Numbered from the stretch's first letter, positions 43,751 to 51,392 are shown. The stretch: 64,000 nucleotides of DNA from UBA4416 sp038327195 (GCA_038327195.1 JBBQKU010000007.1:62001-126000), one strand, 5' to 3'. Numbers and translations are program-made. The notes: generated by a model not told the origin, from the sequence alone.

Positions 43751-43768
43751 ATTCGTATAATGACGAAT
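43751..43768. promoter_or_regulatory. ArsR-type inverted repeat ATTCGT-N6-ACGAAT
   Basis: A perfect 6-bp inverted repeat upstream of the thioredoxin-rhodanese operon. A near-identical repeat lies before the ArsR gene itself (44098-44113), so the encoded ArsR protein probably binds both. Confidence 0.6.
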
Positions 43769-43773
43769 ATCAT
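43760..43773 (-). promoter_or_regulatory. Crp/Fnr-type operator ATGAC-GAAT-ATCAT
   Basis: A perfect ATGAY-N4-RTCAT dyad overlapping the ArsR-type repeat by 9 bases. Its centre is 36.5 bp from a poor -7 (TAAATTCA at 43730-43737, two changes from TAnnTTTG) of the thioredoxin operon. Confidence 0.5.
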
Positions 43774-43783
43774 CTTAAGCTAA

Positions 43784-44083
43784 TTAATCAAAAAAACCAA
43801 TCATTAAACCTTTCGCTAAATTCCAATTATCTTTATTAATGCAATATTTAGTTTTTGGAAGTGTAATCTCACCTTGTATTAATCCAGCTTCTCTCAAAAC
43901 TTTCAAATGTTGAGATAGCGTACTATTTGCTATTGGTAGTTCTTCAGACATATCGCCATGATAACAACAGCTTTGTTTGTTGAGCAATTGTAAAATAGCA
44001 ACTCGGGCTGGATGTCCTAATGCATTTCCAAATTTAGAAACAAGTTCTTGTTTATTAGTGTATTTTTTAGAATCTATTTGCAT
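43784..44083 (-). CDS. ArsR-family transcriptional regulator
   Basis: This 99-residue repressor has the ArsR winged helix (IANSTLSQHLKVLREAGLI, about residues 51-69). At the start of the second helix it has a vicinal pair in QSCCYHGDMSEEL, which takes the place of the ELCVCDL metal site of ArsR, so it may sense arsenite, thiophilic metals or sulfane sulfur. It is directly upstream of the thioredoxin gene (69-base gap) and has its own repeat at 44098-44113. Confidence 0.85.
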   Translation of the reverse strand: MQIDSKKYTNKQELVSKFGNALGHPARVAILQLLNKQSCCYHGDMSEELPIANSTLSQHLKVLREAGLIQGEITLPKTKYCINKDNWNLAKGLMIGFFD

Positions 44084-44097
44084 TGTATTTATTTTAG

Positions 44098-44113
44098 TTC
44101 GTAAATATACGAA
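44098..44113. promoter_or_regulatory. ArsR-type inverted repeat TTCGT-N6-ACGAA
   Basis: A perfect repeat 15 bases before the ArsR ATG. It covers a -7-like TATATTTA on the minus strand, so binding would block its own promoter. Confidence 0.6.
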
Positions 44114-44166
44114 TGATTTATTACTTGGAAATAATTTAAGGCTTAAATAACGTTAATTAATTAAAA

Positions 44167-44484
44167 TCAATTATTTATCCAACCTAATGTTCCGCCACAT
44201 AACCATTTTGAATTAGTAAACCCTAGTTCTTTTAGTTTTTCGGACGCAGAAATAGATCTGCCACCTCCTTTGCCACATGTTGTAATGAGCAAATCCGTTT
44301 TTTTTAAAAGAGATTCTGCATTATTAAAGTTAATGAGTTCAAAATGTATAGCTTCAGGAATGTGAGATTCATTAAATTCTTCAATACTACGAACATCTAA
44401 AATTATTACTTGATGCTGTTTTGAATCGATTATTTTTTTTAAATCGTTTTTTGTTATGCAAGCACCTGATATAATATTTTCCAT
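44167..44484 (-). CDS. Single-domain rhodanese
   Basis: This 105-residue cytosolic protein has ILDVRSIEEFNESHIPEAIHF and the active loop TTCGKGGGRSISAS; the loop has one Gly more than most rhodaneses. It follows the CbpM gene after 51 bases on the same strand and is probably the last gene of the chaperone unit. Its position links sulfur transfer with protein repair. Confidence 0.8.
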   Translation of the reverse strand: MENIISGACITKNDLKKIIDSKQHQVIILDVRSIEEFNESHIPEAIHFELINFNNAESLLKKTDLLITTCGKGGGRSISASEKLKELGFTNSKWLCGGTLGWINN

Positions 44485-44535
44485 TTTTATATTTTAAAAT
44501 TTATTCAATTCTATAAGGTTCTTTAAACTTAAAAT

Positions 44536-44832
44536 TTAATCACTTTCATAAATTCTCAATTTATTTTGTGTGGAAATAAGTTCTTTTTGAAGATTATCAA
44601 TTTGTTGTAATAAATTTGATATAGCATCTATGCCTTCCATATTTATATCAAGTTCAAAATGTAGACGCATCATTTTTTCTACATCTTTTATTTTTTCATT
44701 TTCAAGATATTTATGGTCTTCAATAATAATAACTTCTATTAATCCAAATTCTTGTAATGCATTAATAAACGAAAACTCTATATTATGATGAATACAAAAT
44801 TGTTCTATCAAGATTAAATTATTAGTTTCCAT
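44536..44832 (-). CDS. cbpM: CbpM-like chaperone modulator
   Basis: This 98-residue protein has a MerR-like N-terminal helix pair (LILIEQFCIHHNIEFSFINAL) and a C-terminal coiled coil (NLLQQIDNLQKELISTQNKL). CbpM-type proteins bind and restrain the J-protein CbpA. Its start overlaps the cbpA end by 11 bases, which strongly supports the pairing. Confidence 0.75.
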   Translation of the reverse strand: METNNLILIEQFCIHHNIEFSFINALQEFGLIEVIIIEDHKYLENEKIKDVEKMMRLHFELDINMEGIDAISNLLQQIDNLQKELISTQNKLRIYESD

Positions 44833-45730
44833 TATTTCTTATTTTTGATAATTCGGTAAATAATTCTTTTTCTTTTTCAGTAAGATTAGTTGGTAATTTA
44901 ATTTGATATGTAATATATAAATCACCAAATTCATTTTCTTTTTTATAAACTGGAAATCCTTTTCCTTTTAATTTAACTTTTGTACCTCCAAGTGTTTCTG
45001 GAGCAATTTTCAGTTTAACTTTCCCATCAAATGTATCTACTAAAATTTCGCCACCCAACATAGCAGTATATAAATCTAAATCAACATTTGCATATAAATT
45101 ACTTCCTTCTCTTTTAAATTTAGAATGGTTAGCAATTGTGAACGTGATATATAAATCTCCATTTGGCCCTCCATTTGCACCAGGAGTACCATGACCAGAT
45201 ATTTTAATAACTTGTCCATTTTCAACTCCAGCAGGAATTGTTAATCTTATGTTTTTTCCGTTTACAGTGAGTGTTTGTTGTTGCGTTTTAAATACATCAT
45301 TTAATTCTAATTGTAATTGAGCATTGATGTCTTGTCCTCTAAATTTTGTTTGCCTTCCACTACTACCTTTATTGCCTCCATACATGGATTCAAAAAACTC
45401 AGAAAAATCTCCTGAATAATCTCCGGAAAATCCACCGCTCCCTTGTTGACTTCTGCCACCACCTTGGGATTGATTTTGCTGATTAGCCTTTTCAAATTCT
45501 TCGGCATGTTTCCAATCCTTGCCATACTTATCGTATTTTTTTCTCTTTTCAGGATCGCTTAAAACTTCATTAGCTTCATTAATTTGCTGAAATTTCTTTT
45601 TAGCATTTTCATCATTCGGATTTAAATCAGGATGATTTTTCCTAGCTAATTTACGATAGGCACTTTTGATATCACTTTCCGAGGCGGTTTTGGGTATTTC
45701 AAGTATTTTATAGTAATCTATAAATTCCAT
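44822..45730 (-). CDS. cbpA: CbpA-type DnaJ co-chaperone
   Basis: This 302-residue protein has an N-terminal J domain with HPD (RKNHPDLNPND), a Gly/Ser/Gln-rich linker (residues about 80-125) and a two-part DnaJ C-terminal domain, without the zinc-finger region of DnaJ. It stimulates DnaK and binds unfolded proteins. A Crp/Fnr-type dyad at 45826-45839 lies in the activator position, so the unit probably belongs to the sulfur regulon. Confidence 0.9.
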   Translation of the reverse strand: MEFIDYYKILEIPKTASESDIKSAYRKLARKNHPDLNPNDENAKKKFQQINEANEVLSDPEKRKKYDKYGKDWKHAEEFEKANQQNQSQGGGRSQQGSGGFSGDYSGDFSEFFESMYGGNKGSSGRQTKFRGQDINAQLQLELNDVFKTQQQTLTVNGKNIRLTIPAGVENGQVIKISGHGTPGANGGPNGDLYITFTIANHSKFKREGSNLYANVDLDLYTAMLGGEILVDTFDGKVKLKIAPETLGGTKVKLKGKGFPVYKKENEFGDLYITYQIKLPTNLTEKEKELFTELSKIRNNGN

Positions 45731-45795
45731 TTTTAGTATTTTATTAGTTCTTGTACTTAATATATAAGTTAGCTAAATTTAATTTCATTTAAATA

Positions 45796-45803
45796 AAAAA
45801 ATA
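45796..45803 (-). promoter_or_regulatory. -7-like element (TATTTTTT on the minus strand)
   Basis: Seven of eight positions fit TAnnTTTG. It lies 66 bases before the cbpA ATG, and the dyad centre is exactly 36.5 bp from its last base. Confidence 0.45.
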
Positions 45804-45825
45804 GTGTGAAATGTTTCCTTCAAAT

Positions 45826-45839
45826 ATGATAATAGTCAT
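45826..45839 (-). promoter_or_regulatory. Crp/Fnr-type operator ATGAT-AATA-GTCAT
   Basis: The dyad extends to 6 bp on each side (T outside left, A outside right). It is centred near -41.5 of the cbpA-cbpM-rhodanese unit. Confidence 0.6.
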
Positions 45840-45863
45840 AATAAACCTTGATTTTTTTTTATA

Positions 45864-47138
45864 TCATTTAAGAGCATGTAATTGTTGGTTAATAATTTTT
45901 GGTTTAAACCAATTCAATAATTTTCTAGTATTATCAGTTCTACATTTCATACGATATTTAATTATAATTGCAGAACCAACTGTTAATAAACCAATAAAAA
46001 TAATAGAAGAATTTATTCCTAATGTATCAGCAATAATTCCTGTTAATATTGCACCAATGGCATAGCCTAAATCTCTCCATAATCTAAAAATGCCTAAACT
46101 TTTTGGTCTATCAATAGGGTTTGTGTTTTCTGCAACAGTTGCTAAAAAAGTTGGATAAACCATAGCAGTTCCCCAACCTAAAATAACAGAAAGAATTATA
46201 TAATGTAACATTGTTTCTGCCCAAGGCATTGCTAATAATACGATACCTTGTAGTAGCATTCCTGTAAAAAGCATATCTTTTTTGCAAAAATAATCCGCCA
46301 TTTTTCCTGTTACTAATTGCCCTAATCCCCAAACTGCTGGATATGTAGCCGTTATAATTCCGATTTGCTCAATTGTAAAATCCTTTTGAATTAATAGAAT
46401 AGGGAAGATGCCCCAAACCATTCCGTCATTTAAATTATTTATTAACCCGGCTTGAGTTACCGAACCCAAATTTTTATTTTTCCAAGTTGTATCCCAAAAT
46501 ATGTTTTTTAACAAGGGAATCGTGTTTGTATTAATTTCTTTAGCTACATGATGTTTTGTGTCTTTTATAAAGAACCAACTTCCTAATAATCCAAGAGTTG
46601 ATAATACAATACCAATATAAAATGGATAAGGTCTTAATCCATATTTGCCTGCAATCCATCCAGTTAAAAACGCAACAATAGCAACAGATAAATATCCTGC
46701 AAATTCATTCAAGCCCATTGCAAAACCTCGCTGTTTTTCCCCAACTAAATCAATTTTCATTACAACGGTGCTGCTCCAAGTTAAACCTTGATTAATTCCT
46801 AATAAAATATTTGCTACAATAATCCAATTCCAATTTGGCGCATACATCAATATAAAAGGAACAGGAATGGCAAACAACCAACCAATAGTCAATAATTTTT
46901 TTCTACCAAATTTGTTTGCTAAAGAACCTGTGAAATAATTTGTTAATGCTTTTACAATTCCAAATACAATGATGAATGATAGTATGGCAGTTTTAGCTGC
47001 GATATGAAATTCGTTTTCCGCAATTTGTGGTAGTATGGCTCTTTCTAAACCTACCATTCCGCCAACAAAAGCATTAATTATTACTAAAAGCGTAAATTGC
47101 TTCCAGTTTTCTTTTAATCCGAGTTTAATTGTTTCCAT
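45864..47138 (-). CDS. MFS transporter
   Basis: This 424-residue protein has twelve membrane segments and the MFS motif GSLANKFGRKKLL between helices 2 and 3; GKMADYFCKKDML is the second-half copy. GLERAILPQIAENEF in the first segment and RPKSLGIFRLWRDLGYAIGA in the tenth are typical of one subfamily in Bacteroidota whose substrate is not known. It follows the second Crp/Fnr gene on the same strand after 65 bases. Confidence 0.82.
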   Translation of the reverse strand: METIKLGLKENWKQFTLLVIINAFVGGMVGLERAILPQIAENEFHIAAKTAILSFIIVFGIVKALTNYFTGSLANKFGRKKLLTIGWLFAIPVPFILMYAPNWNWIIVANILLGINQGLTWSSTVVMKIDLVGEKQRGFAMGLNEFAGYLSVAIVAFLTGWIAGKYGLRPYPFYIGIVLSTLGLLGSWFFIKDTKHHVAKEINTNTIPLLKNIFWDTTWKNKNLGSVTQAGLINNLNDGMVWGIFPILLIQKDFTIEQIGIITATYPAVWGLGQLVTGKMADYFCKKDMLFTGMLLQGIVLLAMPWAETMLHYIILSVILGWGTAMVYPTFLATVAENTNPIDRPKSLGIFRLWRDLGYAIGAILTGIIADTLGINSSIIFIGLLTVGSAIIIKYRMKCRTDNTRKLLNWFKPKIINQQLHALK

Positions 47139-47155
47139 AACTATAATTTGTAAAA

Positions 47156-47163
47156 CAAAATTA
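47156..47163 (-). promoter_or_regulatory. -7 element (TAATTTTG on the minus strand)
   Basis: A full TAnnTTTG match 17 bases before the MFS ATG (47138). No RTRAY-N4-RTYAY dyad is found at the activator distance. Confidence 0.4.
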
Positions 47164-47203
47164 CAGTTGATGAATTCTAAAACACTTTACATAAGATAAG
47201 TAA

Positions 47204-47767
47204 TTATTTTATTGCCCGAATTCTACTTAAGCTAACAGGTGTAATTCCTAAGTATGAGGCTATAAATTTTAAAGGAATTCTTTTCAAAATGTTTTTATGA
47301 TCTTTTATTAAATTATAATAACGTTCCTCGGCAGAATTAAATTGTAAACTTTCAATTCTGTTTACGGTATTAACATAAGACGTTTCGATTATTTTACGAA
47401 ATAATCTTTCTAAATCTGAATACAAATCAAATAATAAAAATAATTGATTTGAATCTATACCAATTAGTGTAGTTTCTTCTATAGCTTGGATGGCTTTTAA
47501 TGAAGGTTTTCCAGTAAACAAACTTTCAGCTCTAGCCACAAAAGCATTTTCAAATTCAAAACTTTCTGTAATATCAATATCTTCTTTAAAATAATAAATA
47601 CGAACACATCCTTGTTTTACAAAGTAAATTGTTTTGCAAGTGTGGCCAATTGATTGTATATCGGCACCTTTTTTGAAATGCGTTTCATTACAAATTGCAA
47701 GCAAAGCTTTTTCTGCTTTGTTAGAAATCGGATGAATTTTTTGAATATGTTTTATTAATGATTGCAA
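47204..47767 (-). CDS. Crp/Fnr family regulator (second)
   Basis: This 187-residue protein has a cyclic-nucleotide-binding-like barrel (residues about 20-120) and a short C-terminal helix-turn-helix (LKFIASYLGITPVSLSRIRAI) that ends at the recognition helix. It lacks the Cys cluster of the other regulator at 16342-16974; its two Cys near residues 25 and 43-54 are isolated. This form is common in Bacteroidota. It may bind the same or a related dyad. Confidence 0.85.
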   Translation of the reverse strand: MQSLIKHIQKIHPISNKAEKALLAICNETHFKKGADIQSIGHTCKTIYFVKQGCVRIYYFKEDIDITESFEFENAFVARAESLFTGKPSLKAIQAIEETTLIGIDSNQLFLLFDLYSDLERLFRKIIETSYVNTVNRIESLQFNSAEERYYNLIKDHKNILKRIPLKFIASYLGITPVSLSRIRAIK

Positions 47768-47829
47768 TTGAGTAGTTATTTTTTTATCTAATTTAATAAT
47801 TTTTCAATACTTATTTTATTTAAAATAAC

Positions 47830-47856
47830 AAAACCTCTATTGTTAGTAGAGGTTTT
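47830..47856 (-). terminator. Rho-independent terminator after the DUF2892 gene
   Basis: A 10-bp stem (AAAACCTCTA with TAGAGGTTTT) and a 7-base loop, 25 bases after the stop at 47882 and before the second Crp/Fnr gene. Confidence 0.8.
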
Positions 47857-47881
47857 GAATTTAAAAATTAATATTTAAATC

Positions 47882-48088
47882 TTATTTTTCTTTAGGACAG
47901 GTATTAGCGCCTACTAAGGTGTAGAGCGGACAAAAACTTATAACGCTTGTTAATACAAAAATACCCGCTAGCGCTAATAGAATTATACCTAAAGTGCCTG
48001 AAATAATATTCGTAAAAAATAATATTCCAATTACAGCCGCAATTATTAGTCTAATAATTTTGTCGATACTACCCATGTTTTTTTTCAT
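47882..48088 (-). CDS. DUF2892 small membrane protein (YgaP-like membrane part)
   Basis: This 68-residue protein has two membrane helices and the ending SFCPLYTLVGANTCP, characteristic of DUF2892 proteins, which match the membrane half of YgaP. YgaP itself also has a rhodanese domain. It has its own promoter: a dyad at 48145-48158 and -7-like element at 48115-48122. Confidence 0.8.
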   Translation of the reverse strand: MKKNMGSIDKIIRLIIAAVIGILFFTNIISGTLGIILLALAGIFVLTSVISFCPLYTLVGANTCPKEK

Positions 48089-48114
48089 AATTTTAATTTT
48101 AAAAATTGTTTATG

Positions 48115-48122
48115 TAAATATA
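48115..48122 (-). promoter_or_regulatory. -7-like element (TATATTTA on the minus strand)
   Basis: Seven of eight positions fit TAnnTTTG. It lies 27 bases before the DUF2892 ATG (48088); the dyad centre is exactly 36.5 bp away. Confidence 0.5.
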
Positions 48123-48144
48123 TACAAGTTTTAATTAAAATTAT

Positions 48145-48158
48145 GTGACAAATGTTAC
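48145..48158 (-). promoter_or_regulatory. Crp/Fnr-type operator GTGAC-AAAT-GTTAC
   Basis: One change from GTAAC-N4-GTTAC. It overlaps the end of the DUF6132 gene and is centred near -41.5 of the DUF2892 gene. Confidence 0.6.
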
Positions 48159-48376
48159 TTTGCTTTATCTTCTGCTATTTTTGCTTTAACAAGGCTCATA
48201 ATAAAACCTATAATTGCAGCAAAATATAACGTACTTATATATGGATTAGACGATATCATGCAGGTTCCGTTACTACATCCAATTTTTTTATAATAAATAT
48301 ATCCTCCAATGCCGCCAACAATGGCCCCAATTATTATTAGGATATTATTTAGAAACCACTTCTTCAAATTCAACAT
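48155..48376 (-). CDS. DUF6132-like small membrane protein
   Basis: This 73-residue protein has two membrane helices around a loop with a Cys pair (KKIGCSNGTCMISSNP). The C-terminus is charged. It is the form of DUF6132 proteins, which go with rhodanese and DUF2892 genes in Bacteroidota. The start overlaps the end of the gene upstream by 32 bases. Confidence 0.7.
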   Translation of the reverse strand: MLNLKKWFLNNILIIIGAIVGGIGGYIYYKKIGCSNGTCMISSNPYISTLYFAAIIGFIMSLVKAKIAEDKAK

Positions 48377-48587
48377 CTGTAATTTCGTTTTTAGAGTTAG
48401 TATTTTTTAAACTTGTATCACAACCATTTGTTCCACAACAGCCAACATTTAGTAAAGCCATTCCTCCAACAAATAGTCCTAATACACCAAGTGTTATATC
48501 TTTAGTAATTAATGCTTGGATTATTGCGCCTCCTCCGAAAATAAATCGAAGGATGCGCATAAAATTCCATGATTTAAAATTGTTCAT
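48345..48587 (-). CDS. YgaP-like membrane protein (DUF2892 type)
   Basis: This 80-residue protein has two membrane helices (RILRFIFGGGAIIQALI and LGVLGLFVGGMALLNV), followed by a Cys motif (GCCGTNGCDTS) and an acidic tail. It begins 1 base after the rhodanese gene, so the pair looks like YgaP split into separate rhodanese and membrane parts. Confidence 0.75.
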   Translation of the reverse strand: MNNFKSWNFMRILRFIFGGGAIIQALITKDITLGVLGLFVGGMALLNVGCCGTNGCDTSLKNTNSKNEITDVEFEEVVSK

Positions 48588-48588
48588 C

Positions 48589-48960
48589 TTAGTTATTTTT
48601 GCAAGTTACATTTTGCCAAGGACCAAGATTTTCAATTTCTTTTGTGTATCCCGCTGCTTGTAATTGTGCTTTTGCAATTCCTGCACGGTTTCCACTGCGG
48701 CAAACTAAAATAACTTTATCATACTTTTTAAGCTCTTCTGTTTTGCTCATAAATTGATCCAATGGATAGTTTACTGAACAATCTGCATGTCCATCTTCAT
48801 TCCACTCTTCAACTGATCTTACATCTACAATTATTTCTTTGGTAGCTGTTTGGGTTGTTTTTGAATTTTCCATTTTGTTTGTTTTTGTTGTTTGTGAATC
48901 ACATTTGGTTAATGTAAATAGTAATATAAATGCTACTATTATTGATTTTAGTTTTGTCAT
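48589..48960 (-). CDS. Rhodanese lipoprotein
   Basis: This 123-residue protein has a lipoprotein signal (LLFTLTKCDSQ) and one rhodanese domain (IIVDVRSVEEWNEDGHADCS, active loop VCRSGNRAG). It should face the periplasm. The next gene begins 1 base after it. Confidence 0.83.
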   Translation of the reverse strand: MTKLKSIIVAFILLFTLTKCDSQTTKTNKMENSKTTQTATKEIIVDVRSVEEWNEDGHADCSVNYPLDQFMSKTEELKKYDKVILVCRSGNRAGIAKAQLQAAGYTKEIENLGPWQNVTCKNN

Positions 48961-48972
48961 TTTGTTTTAGTT

Positions 48973-48999
48973 AAAGAGCGACTATAATAGTCGCCCTTT
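48973..48999 (-). terminator. Hairpin after the second CstB-like gene
   Basis: An 11-bp paired stem with one A/C mismatch (GCGACTA with TAGTCGC in the core) and a 3-base loop, 7 bases after the stop at 49007. It may only attenuate, since no promoter for the next rhodanese gene could be seen. Confidence 0.65.
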
Positions 49000-49006
49000 T
49001 ATTAAA

Positions 49007-50422
49007 TTAGGATTGTTGTAATTTGCTTTGGCAAACGTAATCTGTTTTTGAAACTCCAGTTTCTGCAATTGATTTGAAGCCTCCTTCAATTTCTTTAAAG
49101 TTATGAATTCCTCTTGCTTTAAGGATGCTCGAAGCAATCATACTTCTGTAACCACCAGCACAGTGAATGAAAAATGGTTTATCAGTTTTCATTTCTGCAA
49201 ACCAACTGTTAATTTGATCTAAAGGTTTGTTAAAAGATTCCTCAACATGTTCTGCTCTATATTCACTTTCTCTTCTTACGTCAACAACAGTATCAGATTT
49301 CACATCAACTTCCTTAGCAAATTGTGTAGCTGTAATTCTATTTACAGTATCTATTTCTTTACCTGCAGCTTTCCAACTTGGGAAACTTCCTTTTAAATGT
49401 CCAATTACATTATCAAATCCAACACGGCTTAAACGAGTTACTGTTTCTTCCTCTTGCCCTAATTCAGTAATTAGCAAAATGGGTTGTTTCACATCTTTAA
49501 TTAAAGCCCCAACCCAAGGAGCAAAATCTCCGTTGATTCCAATATTAATAGATTGAGGAATAAATCCTTTTGCAAATTCTCCAGCATCTCTAGTGTCAAG
49601 CATTATAGCATCAAGAGTTTCTGCGGCAACTTCAAATTCTTCAACTGGTAAAGCTCGCATTCCGTTACTCAATACTGTATCAAAACTTATGTAACCCTTT
49701 TTATTCATTGCTACATTCATTCCAAAATATCCTGGAGGAGGCAATAAGCCATCAGTAACTGCTTTAACAAATTCTTCTTTGTTTGGTTGATTTAACGCAT
49801 AGTTCACTTTCTTTTGATTTCCTAAAGTGTCAACCGTTTCTTTCATCATATTTTTACCACATGCTGAACCAGCACCATGAGCAGGATAAACAATAACATC
49901 ATTTGCTAAAGGCATGATTTTATTATTTAATGAATCATATAATAATCCGGCTAATTGATCTTGAGTCATTGAAGCTGCTTTTTGAGCTAAATCAGGACGT
50001 CCAACATCACCTAAAAATAAAGTATCACCACTAAATAAAGAATGATTTTTTCCATTTTCGTCAATTAATAAAAAACATGAACTTTCCATTGTGTGACCAG
50101 GTGTATGCAACACTTTAATTGTTATGTTTCCTATTTTAAATTCCTGACCGTCTGTTGCAATAATTGCTTCGAATTCAGGATTTGCCGTTGGGCCGTATAC
50201 GATAGATGCTCCAGTTTTTTCACTTAAATCTAAATGACCAGAAACAAAGTCGGCATGAAAATGAGTTTCGAAAATATATTTTATTTTCACTCCATCTTTT
50301 TGAGCACGATCAATGTATGGTTGCACTTCTCTTAATGGATCAATTATCGCAGCTTCGCCATTAGAAGTAATGTAATAAGCACCTTGTGCTAAACATCCAG
50401 TATAAATTTGTTCTATTTTCAT
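49007..50422 (-). CDS. Persulfide dioxygenase-rhodanese protein, CstB-like (second copy)
   Basis: This 471-residue protein has the same three-part plan as the one at 24030-25448: dioxygenase (THFHADFVSGH, HTPGHT, GDTLFLGDVGRPD, YPAHGAGSACGK), a first rhodanese without Cys (TELGQEEE) and a second with active loop HCAGGYRS. The two copies are clear paralogues along their full length. It would make thiosulfate from persulfide in the cytosol. It has the strongest promoter of the set: full -7 match at 50471-50478 and two dyads (50501-50514 and 50540-50553). Confidence 0.88.
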   Translation of the reverse strand: MKIEQIYTGCLAQGAYYITSNGEAAIIDPLREVQPYIDRAQKDGVKIKYIFETHFHADFVSGHLDLSEKTGASIVYGPTANPEFEAIIATDGQEFKIGNITIKVLHTPGHTMESSCFLLIDENGKNHSLFSGDTLFLGDVGRPDLAQKAASMTQDQLAGLLYDSLNNKIMPLANDVIVYPAHGAGSACGKNMMKETVDTLGNQKKVNYALNQPNKEEFVKAVTDGLLPPPGYFGMNVAMNKKGYISFDTVLSNGMRALPVEEFEVAAETLDAIMLDTRDAGEFAKGFIPQSINIGINGDFAPWVGALIKDVKQPILLITELGQEEETVTRLSRVGFDNVIGHLKGSFPSWKAAGKEIDTVNRITATQFAKEVDVKSDTVVDVRRESEYRAEHVEESFNKPLDQINSWFAEMKTDKPFFIHCAGGYRSMIASSILKARGIHNFKEIEGGFKSIAETGVSKTDYVCQSKLQQS

Positions 50423-50470
50423 TTTTGTTTATTTTTTATGGTTATTTTTTAAGTTTAATTTTTTATAAGT

Positions 50471-50478
50471 CAAAGGTA
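50471..50478 (-). promoter_or_regulatory. -7 element (TACCTTTG on the minus strand)
   Basis: A full TAnnTTTG match 48 bases before the second CstB-like ATG. The dyad at 50501-50514 is centred exactly 36.5 bp from its last G. Confidence 0.65.
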
Positions 50479-50500
50479 AAGTGTTAGTTGTTTTTTTATG

Positions 50501-50514
50501 GTAACAAATATTAC
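50501..50514 (-). promoter_or_regulatory. Crp/Fnr-type operator GTAAC-AAAT-ATTAC
   Basis: One change from GTAAC-N4-GTTAC. It is centred near -41.5 of the second CstB-like gene. Confidence 0.65.
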
Positions 50515-50539
50515 ATACTTTCTGTTGATTTTATTGATT

Positions 50540-50553
50540 GTAACATATGTTAC
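50540..50553 (-). promoter_or_regulatory. Crp/Fnr-type operator GTAAC-ATAT-GTTAC (perfect palindrome)
   Basis: All 14 bases are palindromic. It lies 39 bp upstream of the first site (near -80.5 of the same promoter) and 6 bases after the TauE/SafE stop, so it is probably an upstream second site. Confidence 0.6.
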
Positions 50554-50558
50554 GCTTA

Positions 50559-51356
50559 TTATTTTAAGAGAGTTTCTTTTATAATAATGTATACTCCCAT
50601 AATTAATACAAACCATCCAAATATTGGTTTTAGTTTAGCTCCATCTATTTTTTTAGATAAATAAATTCCTATAAAAATTCCTACTGTTGCAAAGGCTGCT
50701 ACTGAAGTTAAAAGAGTCCAATTGATAACTGCTTCGCCGCTTTCACCAAAAAATCCGATTAATGACTTAGCCGCAATAATTACTAAAGATGTGCCAACGG
50801 CTTCTTTCATCGGTAGCTTGGATAAAAGTACTAACGCTGGAATAATTAAAAATCCTCCACCAGCGCCTACTAAACCAGTAATTAAACCAACAATAGCACC
50901 TTCAATTAATATGACAGGATAATTAAATTTTTGTGGACCTAATTCTTCTTCTTTTTTCTTTTTATCCTTTTTAATCATACTGTATGAAGCGGCCACCATA
51001 AGCATTGCAAATAAAAGCAACATTAAAATACTTTTGGTTACAACAAAGTCACCAACTGTAAAAACCTCTTTTGGTATTGCTGGAACAATATATGCTCTTG
51101 TAAGAAATACTGCTATTATAGAAGGTATTCCAAATACAATGGCAGTTTTAATATTTACTAATCCTTTTTTGAAATAGCCAACCGAACCTACTGCTGCTGT
51201 AAAACCAACAATAAATAAAGAATAAGACGTTGCAATAACGGCGTCAACTCCAAATAGATAAACTAAAACAGGAACAGTTAAAATACTTCCACCACTTCCT
51301 ATAAGTCCTAATGAAATTCCAATTAAAATAGATGAGATGTAACCAATTATTTCCAT
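50559..51356 (-). CDS. TauE/SafE-family sulfur-anion exporter
   Basis: This 265-residue membrane protein has about eight segments and two repeats with GLIGSGGSILTVPVLVYLFG and GLVGAGGGFLIIPALVLL, the TauE/SafE hallmark. Members export sulfite, sulfoacetate or other sulfur anions. It is upstream of the second CstB-like gene, and its own promoter has a GTTAC-type dyad in the activator position. Confidence 0.85.
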   Translation of the reverse strand: MEIIGYISSILIGISLGLIGSGGSILTVPVLVYLFGVDAVIATSYSLFIVGFTAAVGSVGYFKKGLVNIKTAIVFGIPSIIAVFLTRAYIVPAIPKEVFTVGDFVVTKSILMLLLFAMLMVAASYSMIKKDKKKKEEELGPQKFNYPVILIEGAIVGLITGLVGAGGGFLIIPALVLLSKLPMKEAVGTSLVIIAAKSLIGFFGESGEAVINWTLLTSVAAFATVGIFIGIYLSKKIDGAKLKPIFGWFVLIMGVYIIIKETLLK

Positions 51357-51382
51357 ATTTATATTATTAAATTATTATGAGA

Positions 51383-51390
51383 CAAAGGTC
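51383..51390 (-). promoter_or_regulatory. -7-like element (GACCTTTG on the minus strand)
   Basis: Seven of eight positions fit TAnnTTTG. It lies 27 bases before the TauE/SafE ATG (51356); the dyad at 51413-51426 is centred exactly 36.5 bp from its last G. Confidence 0.55.
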
Positions 51391-51392
51391 GT

